Source: an uncultured Prevotella sp. (GTDB lineage: Bacteria; Bacteroidota; Bacteroidia; Bacteroidales; Bacteroidaceae). Taken from it: 48,222 nt of DNA. The notes under the pieces were generated by a model. That model did not search any database and was not told the DNA's origin. It was given only the letters and a program-made list of their open reading frames with translations. Position 1 is the stretch's first letter. Every line of letters starts with the position of its first letter. The position numbers and the translations under genes were made by a program. The stretch lies in contig UQHJ01000011.1 in NCBI GenBank assembly GCA_900540885.1, forward strand, positions 1 to 48,222. Direction: 5' to 3'. Shown in pieces: positions 40,486 through 48,222 of the stretch.

Positions 40486-41709
40486 ATGAAGATACTACAT
40501 ATAGCCCTGACAGATGGTGGTGGAGCCGGTATGGGATTGATGAATCAGCATAGAGCTTTACTGCAATTAGGCGTTGACAGCCGAGTGCTTGTCGCTATAA
40601 AGCAAAGCAAGGATGCTACTATAACGGAAATGCGCCCCAACCAAAATGTGTGGGGATCCAATAAGTATGTGGTGCTCTTGCAGAAGATAGCACGCAGAAT
40701 GGGACTGTCCTTCAATCTGTACGACAGAACCCACCGAGATATATACAAGAGAAAAAAGAAAATCGCCATACCGTTCAGCTCACCCATCACTCAATACGAC
40801 GTGTCACGCCATCCTCTTGTGGATTGGGCAGACGTAATCAATTTGCATTTCATATCGGGCTTTGTCGATATTCCGTCTTTCTTTAAGAATGTGAAGAAAC
40901 CGATAGTGTGGACTATGCGTGATGAGAATCCCGGACTTGGAGGTTTTCATTATGCCGAGGCGAAGCAAGTTCATTACAAGGAGTTTTCCGAATTGGAGGA
41001 TAAGTTCCTGAATATTAAGCGCAATGCCATAGAAAGTTGCTCGAATCTCTCCATTGTTTCTTTATCGGAAATAATGCGACATTTCTGCGATGGTGTGGAT
41101 TTTCTTGCCAATCGGCCTAATACAATCATCTATAATGCGATAAGTCCTGATGATTATACTATGTTCCAGCGTAATGAGGCTAGGCACGAGTTAGGAATAA
41201 ATCCAGACGACATAGTGCTATCTTTTGTATGCTGCCAGTTTAGCGAGAAGCGCAAGCGTTTTGCGGAAGTGCTTGAAGCCCTCGACATATTAGGCGATAA
41301 ACACATAAAACTTCTATGCGTAGGCAAACGTGATGTAGAGATAACGAGTCCCAATGTCATTGCCCTTGGTTCCATAAGCGACCGCCGTCGTATGTCTCTC
41401 GTATATTCTGCCTCAGATGTTTTTGTTACGCCTTCAGCTCAAGAGTCATTTGGCAAGACTGTTGTTGAGGCCTTGTATTGCGGCACACCGGTTGTAAGCA
41501 CTTCCGTTGGTATTGCTGCTGAAATAATAAATGAAAGCAATGGAGCCTTGTGTGGTGGTACTCCGTCTGAAATCGCAGAGGCAATAAGGCAAGTGCTTGG
41601 AAATAGATACAATCAAACAGAAATAAGGCGGTTGGCAACAGAAAAGTTTGCACCTGAAAATGTAGCAAGACAATATTTCACTCTATATAACGAAATACTT
41701 AAGAGCTGA
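40486..41709 (+). CDS. Glycosyltransferase, GT4 family
   Basis: GT-B fold transferase with the N-terminal 'MKILHIALTDGGGAGMGLMNQHRAL' and a C-terminal nucleotide-sugar site ('SAQESFGKTVVEALYCGTPVVSTSVGI', the E-x7-E type motif of GT4). It should add one sugar to the repeat unit on the cytoplasmic side. Its codons and base composition are AT-richer than those of the flanking genes, and a repeat hairpin precedes it, suggesting separate acquisition. The sugar specificity cannot be read from the sequence. Confidence 0.9.
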   Translation: MKILHIALTDGGGAGMGLMNQHRALLQLGVDSRVLVAIKQSKDATITEMRPNQNVWGSNKYVVLLQKIARRMGLSFNLYDRTHRDIYKRKKKIAIPFSSPITQYDVSRHPLVDWADVINLHFISGFVDIPSFFKNVKKPIVWTMRDENPGLGGFHYAEAKQVHYKEFSELEDKFLNIKRNAIESCSNLSIVSLSEIMRHFCDGVDFLANRPNTIIYNAISPDDYTMFQRNEARHELGINPDDIVLSFVCCQFSEKRKRFAEVLEALDILGDKHIKLLCVGKRDVEITSPNVIALGSISDRRRMSLVYSASDVFVTPSAQESFGKTVVEALYCGTPVVSTSVGIAAEIINESNGALCGGTPSEIAEAIRQVLGNRYNQTEIRRLATEKFAPENVARQYFTLYNEILKS

Positions 41710-41713
41710 ATTG

Positions 41714-42550
41714 ATGAAAGAAACCCCCAAAATATCCATAGTCACCGTGACGTACAACTGCAAAACCACGGTGGAAAAGACCATTCAAAATGTTTTGAAG
41801 CAGACGTACCCCAATCTGGAATATATCGTTATCGACGGCGGCAGCACAGACGGCACGAAAGAAATCATCGAGCGATATGCAGACCAGCTGGCCCATTTTG
41901 TGTCAGAACCCGACAAGGGCATCTACGACGCCATGAACAAAGGCATACAGGCAGCTACAGGCGAGTGGATTCTCTTCAGAAATGCCGGTGATTTCTTTTT
42001 GGACCCGACCACGGTGAAGAAGGTCTTTGCATGGTATGAGGACCATGGTGAAATCCTAATCACGGGCGGCACGCGCCTCTTTGGCCGCGAGGGATATTTC
42101 GACACGGCCTACCGATACAGTGACACGAACGTCTGGCAAAGATGCGAGCTCATTCAAGCTTCGACGTTTGTCAGGTTGGCCGTTCATCGAGAGCATCTTT
42201 TCCCGACGGACCTGAAAATAGCAGCCGACCTCTACGTCTATCTGGAACTGATGAACAGTAAGCCGCGCTATGCCGTTTATCCCCACAACATTTCCTTGTT
42301 TGAATTTGAAACGGGCGTTTCCTCCTGCAATGTGGGGGACGGATGGAAGGAAAGAATAGAAATCCTGAAGCGTTTTGGGGCAACGGACGAAGAAATCCGC
42401 AAGGCTGAAAAGACGAGACGCTACAAGATTTTTGCCCGAAAGATCATCACCCTGCTCAACAAAAGCGACTTCACACGACGGCTTTACGGAAGAATCAGTT
42501 TCTCAAACTGGGTGAGACAACCTATGGACATCACATTGGCTAATGTGTGA
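41714..42550 (+). CDS. Glycosyltransferase, GT2 family
   Basis: GT-A fold transferase with the N-terminal 'KISIVTVTYNCKTTVEKTIQNVL', 'VIDGGSTDGT' and 'SEPDKGIYDAMNKGI', typical of WcaA/WcaE-like GT2 enzymes; the D-x-D-like metal site is around 'RNAGDFF'. ATG 41714 lies 4 nt after the preceding stop and gives the expected start; an in-frame TTG at 41711 is not needed. Donor and acceptor are unknown. Confidence 0.9.
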   Translation: MKETPKISIVTVTYNCKTTVEKTIQNVLKQTYPNLEYIVIDGGSTDGTKEIIERYADQLAHFVSEPDKGIYDAMNKGIQAATGEWILFRNAGDFFLDPTTVKKVFAWYEDHGEILITGGTRLFGREGYFDTAYRYSDTNVWQRCELIQASTFVRLAVHREHLFPTDLKIAADLYVYLELMNSKPRYAVYPHNISLFEFETGVSSCNVGDGWKERIEILKRFGATDEEIRKAEKTRRYKIFARKIITLLNKSDFTRRLYGRISFSNWVRQPMDITLANV

Positions 42551-42590
42551 GGCCAAGACCGAACAACACACACAGACATACAAGAAATAC

Positions 42591-43637
42591 ATGAATTTGC
42601 TAATCAACACCCCCGACTATTCCAAACCCTCCTCAGGTGGCGTGGCCAGTTTCTATCATGGCATGCTGGAGTATTGGCATGAGCGGGTGAAATACAATGT
42701 CGTAGGCCGACGCCATGGTGTTTCGGGAGCCTTATGGTTGCCGTTCGACGTGGTGAAGTTCGTGCTTGCCTTGCTGTTCTTCCGTCCCGATGCCGTGATG
42801 GTCAATCCCTCGCTGAAGCGGAATGCGCTGCGACGGGATTTCGTCTTCGTCCGTGTGGCGCGGCGACTAGGCTTCCGCGTGGTGGTGATGCTCCACGGCT
42901 TCGACCTGCAGGAGGCGGAAGCCATCGATAGGAGATGGGTGGTGAGGCATTTGAACCAAGCCTCACTTGTTCTGACGCTGGCGGAACGGTTTCGCTTGAT
43001 GATGAAGGAGTGGGGGGTGACCAGCCCCATCGCGTTGACCACGACCAAGGTGGAAGACCGGATGATCGAGCATTTCGACATCCAGCGGCGCAACGGAGAA
43101 ATCCGTCATCTCCTGTTTCTCGCGAGAGTGGAAAAGGAGAAGGGCGTGTATGAGCTCATCGACACCTTTGCCCTACTCAAGCAGCGCCACCCCGAATTGA
43201 CGCTCACCGTGGCAGGAGATGGTTCCGAATGGGGGCCGTTGAAGTGTTATGCCGAAGAACGACACATTGAAGGCGTGAACTTCACGGGAATGCTCAACGG
43301 CGAAGCCCGAATCAAGGCCTATCAGGATGCCGACCTCTTTTTCTTTCCTTCCTACGGCGAGGGAATGCCCACCGTGGTGCTGGAAGCGATGGCCTTCGGC
43401 TTGCCCGTCATCACGCGCTATGTCGGCGGACTGTGCGACTTCTTCGAGGACGGTAAGATGGGACGCATAACGGCATCGCTCTCGCCCGCTGACTTTGCAG
43501 CACTGATTGCACCGCTTTTGGCCGACAAGGCCTTGACACAACAGATTTCCCGCTACAACCATACGTATGCCTTGAAGCATTTCATGGCATCGGAAGTGGG
43601 GAAGAATTTAGAAGAAACCATAAAGAAACATCTATAA
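42591..43637 (+). CDS. Glycosyltransferase, GT4 family
   Basis: GT-B transferase with a donor-site motif 'YGEGMPTVVLEAMAFGLPVITRYVGG' and the conserved 'FLARVEKEKGVYELIDTFALL'. The start at 42591 ('MNLLINTPDYSKPSSGGVASFY') matches the glycine-rich N-terminus of the family; an upstream ATG at 42543 lies inside the preceding gene. It is followed by the alpha/alpha-barrel gene after 2 nt. Confidence 0.9.
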   Translation: MNLLINTPDYSKPSSGGVASFYHGMLEYWHERVKYNVVGRRHGVSGALWLPFDVVKFVLALLFFRPDAVMVNPSLKRNALRRDFVFVRVARRLGFRVVVMLHGFDLQEAEAIDRRWVVRHLNQASLVLTLAERFRLMMKEWGVTSPIALTTTKVEDRMIEHFDIQRRNGEIRHLLFLARVEKEKGVYELIDTFALLKQRHPELTLTVAGDGSEWGPLKCYAEERHIEGVNFTGMLNGEARIKAYQDADLFFFPSYGEGMPTVVLEAMAFGLPVITRYVGGLCDFFEDGKMGRITASLSPADFAALIAPLLADKALTQQISRYNHTYALKHFMASEVGKNLEETIKKHL

Positions 43638-43639
43638 AG

Positions 43640-44863
43640 ATGCATACGCTTCTTGACAGCTTTCTGCGCCTCAAGGCTTATTGCGAAGCCGAGGATTTCA
43701 AAGGATGGGACCCCTACGATGGATTGAAATCGAAGGTGGCCCGTACGCTCTTGCCACTGAAGCATTCAGCCCTTCTGCGCCTTTGTCTGATTCAGGGCTT
43801 CAAACGTTGCCCCGTGAATTTGCGGCGATGGGCGCTGGTACCCAAGGAATACAACGCGAAGAGCATCGGCCTTTTCCTTCAGGGCTACTGCAATCTCTAT
43901 CGTTTGATGGAGAACGATGTGGAGATCGATGCCCGTCTAGGCTCGAAGGAGAAAATCCTGAGCAGGATTCGACAGCTCGCAGACCTGCTGCTGGAACTGC
44001 GTTCCGACAAACTTTTTCCGGGGGAATACCACGGTGCCTGCTGGGGCTACAATTTCGACTGGCAGGCTCGCCGTCTTTTTCTCTTCCCTGCTCATACGCC
44101 AACCGTCGTGGCCACGAATTTCTGTGCTACGGCGCTCATGGAAGCCTATGAAGTTACGGGGCATAAGCCCTATCTCGACGTGGCGCTGAGCGCTGCGGAG
44201 TTCGTGACAAAAGATCTCCATCGCACGGAATATAAAGGCGGCTTCCTGTTCTCCTACAGCAAACTGAAGGGCAACGACACCGTGTTCAACGCTTCGATTC
44301 TCGGGTCACGGCTGTTGAGTTTCTGCTATAAATACACGGGTAACGAAACCTATCGCGAATGTGCCCGACAGAGCCTACAGGCTTGCTGCGCAGGTCAGGA
44401 AGCCGACGGAGCGTGGCGCTACGGGATGCTCCCCGTGCAGAAATGGAGAGACTCTTTCCATACTGGCTATAACCTCGACGGCCTGATAGCCTATCAGGAG
44501 AACACGGGCGACACGTCGTTTGAGCCCTACATGGAGAAAGGCTTTGACTATTATGTGGCGAATTTTTTCGAAGCGGACGGAACCCCGAAGTACTACGACG
44601 ACCGCCGCTATCCGATTGACATCCATTGCCCCGGCCAGCTGTTTGTCACGCTGTCGCGTCTGCATCGCTTTGAAGACTATCGTCCCCTGGCCGAAAAGGT
44701 GCTGCACTGGACCCTCCAGCACATGCAGGATCGAAAGGGCTATTTCTACTATCAGCTCAAGCCGGGCGTCAGTTCGAAAATCCCGTATATGCGTTGGAGC
44801 GATGCCTTCATGTTCTGTGCGCTGAGTTATTGTTTGCTTGAAAAATCGCGTTATGCCGTTTAA
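43640..44863 (+). CDS. Alpha/alpha-barrel (six-hairpin glycosidase-like) protein of the polysaccharide locus
   Basis: The 407-residue protein is rich in paired helices with repeated aromatic and 'GA-W'/'GY-LDGL' segments ('EADGAWRYG', 'SFHTGYNLDGLIAYQENTG', 'YPIDIHCPGQLFVTLSRL'), as in six-hairpin glycosidases and AGE-type epimerases. No signal peptide is visible, so it should be cytoplasmic. Proteins of this kind occur in polysaccharide loci, but I cannot assign a reaction. Its 3' end overlaps the polymerase gene by 11 nt. Confidence 0.75.
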   Translation: MHTLLDSFLRLKAYCEAEDFKGWDPYDGLKSKVARTLLPLKHSALLRLCLIQGFKRCPVNLRRWALVPKEYNAKSIGLFLQGYCNLYRLMENDVEIDARLGSKEKILSRIRQLADLLLELRSDKLFPGEYHGACWGYNFDWQARRLFLFPAHTPTVVATNFCATALMEAYEVTGHKPYLDVALSAAEFVTKDLHRTEYKGGFLFSYSKLKGNDTVFNASILGSRLLSFCYKYTGNETYRECARQSLQACCAGQEADGAWRYGMLPVQKWRDSFHTGYNLDGLIAYQENTGDTSFEPYMEKGFDYYVANFFEADGTPKYYDDRRYPIDIHCPGQLFVTLSRLHRFEDYRPLAEKVLHWTLQHMQDRKGYFYYQLKPGVSSKIPYMRWSDAFMFCALSYCLLEKSRYAV

Positions 44864-46070
44864 ACTGAAATACTACATCCTGTCGTTTCTCCCTTTCTTC
44901 CTGCTGTTCTATTCTGAAAGCAACAGTATCGGCGGATTGAAGATTTCCCAACTTTGGAAACTTCCGCTGCTGCTGTTCCTCATCTGGTATGTGTTTCAGA
45001 AACGGCACAAGGCTTCGCCCGTCTGGACGCAGACCTACTATTGGCTCTCGCTGAAGCACCTCTTCAATTCCGGCATGGTCAAGCAGCTCTTCGGTAATAT
45101 CCAGGACGGCCTGACCTTCCTTTTCCTCCCCTTGGGCTTCAATTTTTGCCAAAATGCCTGGACGAAGGATTTCCTCAGCCGTTTTCTGCTCTGCGTTTGC
45201 CAATATTTCATTCTGACGAATATACCCTTCCTCTTCTTCGGTATGGAGAGCAAGAAAGAAGGTATCAGCTATGGTGATTTCCAAGCCTACACGGGTATCT
45301 TCCAGAATCAGCATGCCATGTCCATCATCATGGGCATCTGCATCATCGTCATCCTCTATAACTTCAAGTTGGGGCGCTTCCGCCAATGGGGCGTCATCCT
45401 CTACAATGTGCTCCTCCTGGTTCTGGGAGCTTACTCCATGTATCTCGGTTTTGCCCGAACGGGCTGGCTCATGTGTCTGTTGGGCGTCTCGATCCTCTAT
45501 ATGCCACGTACCATGCAGGTCAGGCAATGGATAGGCATCGCCGTGCTGGCCGTGGGGCTGGGTACGGGATTCACAGTGATGATGGTCACCAACAAGACGT
45601 TCCACGACCGCATTCTCGACATCAATGCCAAGAACGGTGAACAGCGGGAACTCGGTTCGGGCCGTGGCGATTTCATAGCCAACGCCTTGGAACTGTATGC
45701 CTCAGGCACCTATTTCGAACTGGCATGCGGTAAGTCCATGGCCGACCTCAAGGACTACGAATACGAAAAGACCGGGATGCGCATCTTTGCCCACAACGGG
45801 TTCGCCACTTTGCTGGCCACTGACGGGGCCATCGGTGTCGGCCTGGAAGTGCTGGCTCTGGGGCTGCTCTTCCATTTCATCCACAAGCGCCGATCCTGTC
45901 CGTCCTATAGCATCGCCATGGCATCCTGGCTCATGAACCTCTCCTTCCAGCTGACGCAAGGCGGACATATCTTCCATTTCGACCTGCTCTATGCCATGAT
46001 CTATAGTATCCTGCAGCTGGAATATGAGGAGAAACAGGAGGAACGCCTTATCGCTCCATCCTCACGTTGA
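44853..46070 (+). CDS. Wzy-like O-antigen/capsule polymerase
   Basis: Multispanning membrane protein with about 10-12 hydrophobic segments and the Wzy_C-type loop containing 'FARTGWLM' and, later, 'FAHNGFATLLATDGAIGVGLEVLAL', where the H-N-x-F pattern of O-antigen polymerase/ligase proteins is visible. It should polymerise repeat units in the periplasm. ATG 44853 ('MPFKLKYYILSF') is preferred to TTG 44838. It is the last gene of the locus in this window; no initiating sugar-phosphate transferase was found. Confidence 0.85.
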   Translation: MPFKLKYYILSFLPFFLLFYSESNSIGGLKISQLWKLPLLLFLIWYVFQKRHKASPVWTQTYYWLSLKHLFNSGMVKQLFGNIQDGLTFLFLPLGFNFCQNAWTKDFLSRFLLCVCQYFILTNIPFLFFGMESKKEGISYGDFQAYTGIFQNQHAMSIIMGICIIVILYNFKLGRFRQWGVILYNVLLLVLGAYSMYLGFARTGWLMCLLGVSILYMPRTMQVRQWIGIAVLAVGLGTGFTVMMVTNKTFHDRILDINAKNGEQRELGSGRGDFIANALELYASGTYFELACGKSMADLKDYEYEKTGMRIFAHNGFATLLATDGAIGVGLEVLALGLLFHFIHKRRSCPSYSIAMASWLMNLSFQLTQGGHIFHFDLLYAMIYSILQLEYEEKQEERLIAPSSR

Positions 46071-46123
46071 AGTATTCGTCCCACCCTAAGAAAGAAAACT
46101 AACTCAAGTTTTCTTAACTTTCA

Positions 46124-46155
46124 TTTTGCATTGCGCTCACCTTGCACTATCTTTG
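46124..46155 (+). promoter_or_regulatory. Promoter of the GldB-like gene
   Basis: TTTTG at 46124-46128 and TATCTTTG at 46148-46155 are 19 nt apart, a full Bacteroidetes consensus. It fixes the translation start downstream of 46160. Confidence 0.8.
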
Positions 46156-46231
46156 CACCATGAACAATTTGCACTGTAAAGAAATGGTGCATTTTTTAAA
46201 CTATAGATTTTTGACAAAAAAGCGTAACATT

Positions 46232-47227
46232 ATGCGGGCTTTGCAAATAGGTTTACTTTTATTTTGCATTGCCAGTTGTCAGTTTGACCGCAGCCTAATA
46301 AAGGATGAAGCGAGCAACCCACAACGGATTGTTCGCTACGACCGTATTGTTGATGATTATGTCAGTACAGGTAATATAGCACTCTGGCAAAGAATGAATA
46401 CGGAGTTTCCACGCGAGACCCGTGTTCTGATTGAGAATGTGCTGCGATTGGGACGCGCCGACCAAGAAGGAATAGAAGATAGCTTACGAGCATTTTACAA
46501 CAATCCTACCTTAACGCAACTTCGCAAGGACGTTGCCCAACGCTTTGAAGACCTCACACCTTACGAAAAGGAACTCAAACAAGCCTTTGCACGACTAAAG
46601 GGTGAACAGTCTTCTTTCGTCACACCTCGTATCTATGCTCAAAACTCTGCCTTTAACCAAAGCATCGTGGTGGGCGATAGCTTATTAGGCATCAGTCTTG
46701 ACAAATACTTGGGCACGAACTACCCTTCTTACAAAAAATACTTTTACGAAAACCAACGTGTCACCATGGAGCCTTCGCGTATGGTGCAAGAGTGTATATT
46801 CTTCTATTTAGCACAACAGTTTCCCTTGCACAAACAGGTAAAAGAGTTTACTCTTGGCAACATGATATTACATCAAGGCAAATTAGGTTGGATCGTTTCG
46901 CAATTGATTGATAGCAAACCTTTAGACGTAGCCGCTTATCAAGCAGCTACAAAAAAGTGGTACACTCAACACGAGAGTTATTGTTGGAGCATTTTGCGAC
47001 AACCCACAATGTGGAACACTACCGACTCTATGCTTTGCAAGTCTGTTATGATGACAAGTGATGCACACCCTTACTTTAAGGACGCTCACTCACGTGGAGT
47101 TGGACTTTGGGTGGGCATGCAAATCGTTGATAGTTATATGCAACAACACCCTGAGATAAGTCTCGATTCATTGCTCCATTTCACTGATTATCAACGTATG
47201 CTCAACGAGAGTAAATATCAACAATAG
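46232..47227 (+). CDS. GldB-like lipoprotein
   Basis: A lipoprotein signal ('MRALQIGLLLFCIASC', C16) precedes a domain like the gliding-motility protein GldB: 'VGDSLLGISLDKYLGTNYPSYKKYF', 'MVQECIFFYLAQQF' and a late 'SRGVGLWVGMQIVDSYMQQHP'. In gliding Bacteroidetes GldB is needed for motility and stability of the type IX system; in non-gliders the homologue's role is unclear. ATG 46232 is chosen because it opens the signal peptide and lies downstream of the promoter. Composition returns to the AT-richer backbone here. Confidence 0.85.
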   Translation: MRALQIGLLLFCIASCQFDRSLIKDEASNPQRIVRYDRIVDDYVSTGNIALWQRMNTEFPRETRVLIENVLRLGRADQEGIEDSLRAFYNNPTLTQLRKDVAQRFEDLTPYEKELKQAFARLKGEQSSFVTPRIYAQNSAFNQSIVVGDSLLGISLDKYLGTNYPSYKKYFYENQRVTMEPSRMVQECIFFYLAQQFPLHKQVKEFTLGNMILHQGKLGWIVSQLIDSKPLDVAAYQAATKKWYTQHESYCWSILRQPTMWNTTDSMLCKSVMMTSDAHPYFKDAHSRGVGLWVGMQIVDSYMQQHPEISLDSLLHFTDYQRMLNESKYQQ

Positions 47228-47247
47228 TCCCAACATAAGCAAAAATA

Positions 47248-47955
47248 ATGGCTTCACTCTATCTCATACCTGTCACATTAGGCGAAACTCCTTTATCCAA
47301 CGTTTTGCCTGCCTATAATAAGGAGATAATACTCAGCATACGTCACTTTATCGTTGAGGAGGTGCGCACTGCACGCCGTTTCCTCAAACAAGTGGACCGT
47401 AACATCAATATCGATGAACTTACCTTCTACCCCATGGGAAAGCATGCTGACACAGCACGTTTTAGCAAATATCTTGACCCACTCCGCGCTGGCGAGTCGG
47501 TGGGAGTAATTAGCGAAGCGGGATGTCCTGCTGTGGCCGATCCTGGGGCAGACGTAGTAGCTATCGCACAACGCGAGGGATTACACGTAGTGCCGCTTGT
47601 GGGGCCTTCATCTATTCTTTTAGCCGTTATGGGATCTGGGTTTAACGGCCAAAGTTTCGCCTTTCATGGCTACTTACCCATAAACCCTTCCGACCGTGCT
47701 AAACGACTTAAGCAACTCGAAAGCCGCTCTGCAGCTGAACACCAAACGCAACTGTTCATTGAGACTCCCTACCGCAATCATAAAATCATTGCTGATATAC
47801 TTTCAACTTGTAATCCTCGCACTCGTCTCTGTATAGCCTCAGGGCTTACTACGGAGCAAGAATTTATACAATCAAAAACGGTTAAAGAGTGGAAACAAAC
47901 GCCTCTTCCCGATATCAATAAGATACCTACTATCTTTGCCATTTACGCTGGATAA
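47248..47955 (+). CDS. SAM-dependent methyltransferase of the RsmI/YraL family
   Basis: The 235-residue protein matches the tetrapyrrole-methylase fold group that includes RsmI, the 16S rRNA C1402 2'-O-methyltransferase: 'YLIPVTLGETPLSNVLP', 'VGVISEAGCPAVADPGADVVAIAQ', 'VPLVGPSSILLAVMGSGF' and 'LFIETPYRN'. It is shorter than RsmI and fits the Bacteroidetes group of related proteins whose exact target I cannot confirm. It starts 20 nt after the GldB-like gene, so the two are probably co-transcribed. Confidence 0.85.
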   Translation: MASLYLIPVTLGETPLSNVLPAYNKEIILSIRHFIVEEVRTARRFLKQVDRNINIDELTFYPMGKHADTARFSKYLDPLRAGESVGVISEAGCPAVADPGADVVAIAQREGLHVVPLVGPSSILLAVMGSGFNGQSFAFHGYLPINPSDRAKRLKQLESRSAAEHQTQLFIETPYRNHKIIADILSTCNPRTRLCIASGLTTEQEFIQSKTVKEWKQTPLPDINKIPTIFAIYAG

Positions 47956-48071
47956 TGAGAGAAAATATAAAGAGATATTGCGTTTTTTCGAAATTTAGTG
48001 TAGTAAGTGCGCCACTTTTGCGTCTTACTAACAACCATTTTAATTAAACGCATGCTACACTTAGCAACCTT

Positions 48072-48107
48072 ATAGTGGCTCAACACAAGTGAGTGTTGAG
48101 CCACTAT
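48072..48107. terminator. Perfect hairpin after the methyltransferase gene
   Basis: Fifteen-base arms ATAGTGGCTCAACAC and GTGTTGAGCCACTAT enclose AAGTGA. The T-run after it is weak, so termination is likely but not certain. Confidence 0.6.
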
Positions 48108-48124
48108 TGTATTTAGCAATTTAT

Positions 48125-48214
48125 CTGCCTAATTGGGGGGGCGCCCTCACCTGGGGGCGACGCGTCCCCGCGTCGGCATTGCCAACTTGGGGCTCGATGC
48201 CCCAAGCTGGCAAT
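48125..48214. repeat. GC-rich palindrome cluster at the window end
   Basis: CTGCCTAATTGGGGG (48125 on) recurs inverted near 27239-27255. It is followed by GACGCGTCCCCGCGTC (48158-48173) and a long hairpin with 16-bp arms ATTGCCAACTTGGGGC/GCCCCAAGCTGGCAAT (48178-48193 and 48199-48214). No gene was found. Confidence 0.65.
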
Positions 48215-48222
48215 ACTTGAAT

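Overview
The window looks like a chromosomal segment of a Bacteroidales bacterium, most likely Prevotella or a close relative. The evidence is the repeated Bacteroidetes-type promoter (TTG/TTTG, about 19-20 nt, then TAnnTTTG), the MurF-alanine racemase fusion, a GldB-type lipoprotein, a UpxY-type antiterminator remnant, class I fumarase and B12-dependent NrdJ, and the C-terminal style of the secreted proteins. No rRNA, tRNA or CRISPR array was recognised.

Region 1 (about 1150-18490) is an integrated mobilizable element in the 3' end of dnaK. A 21-bp imperfect direct repeat (1152-1172 and 18472-18492) carries the last codons of dnaK at both ends, each followed on the minus strand by a transcription terminator. 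Cargo, left to right: a membrane/coiled-coil protein; a type I restriction-modification operon (XRE regulator, DUF4268 nuclease-like protein, HsdR, HsdM, DUF1016/YhcG-type nuclease, HsdS); then on the minus strand a mobilization module (RHH MobA-like protein, relaxase, small membrane protein), a primase-like protein, a DUF3987 ATPase, an excisionase-type HTH protein, a tyrosine integrase and a second HTH/zinc protein. The hsdS gene is split by an invertible segment with 16-bp inverted repeats. Inverting it would join both halves into one HsdS of about 475 residues.

Region 2 (18474-31146) is the housekeeping backbone: dnaK, class I fumarase, a FolB-HAD phosphatase fusion, nrdJ and a YfcE-type phosphodiesterase on the minus strand, then murF-alr and a GH25 lysozyme lipoprotein on the plus strand. 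The intergenic space at 26930-27960 holds a palindrome of about 316 bp enclosing 22-bp tandem repeats, and a 181-bp MITE-like element inserted in the murF-alr leader.

Region 3 (31410-34460) encodes a large secreted protein whose signal peptide is separated from its body by a run of eight G, so it is currently out of frame, followed by a 65-residue small protein and a strong terminator.

Region 4 (34900-46070) is an exopolysaccharide/capsule locus, visibly GC-richer than its surroundings. It begins with a decayed upxY antiterminator gene (amber codon, internal deletion, and a second identical copy of the MITE inserted in it), then a Wza-like export lipoprotein, Wzc-like tyrosine kinase, Wzx flippase, three glycosyltransferases, an alpha/alpha-barrel protein and a Wzy-like polymerase. 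One glycosyltransferase (40486-41709) is AT-richer and preceded by a repeat hairpin.

Region 5 (46120-48222) returns to the backbone with a GldB-like lipoprotein and an RsmI/YraL-family methyltransferase, and ends in GC-rich palindromes.

Several genes here carry switchable or decaying DNA: invertible hsdS, poly-G tract, in-frame palindromes in the DUF1016 gene, MITE insertions. Variation in surface and defence functions is the main theme.
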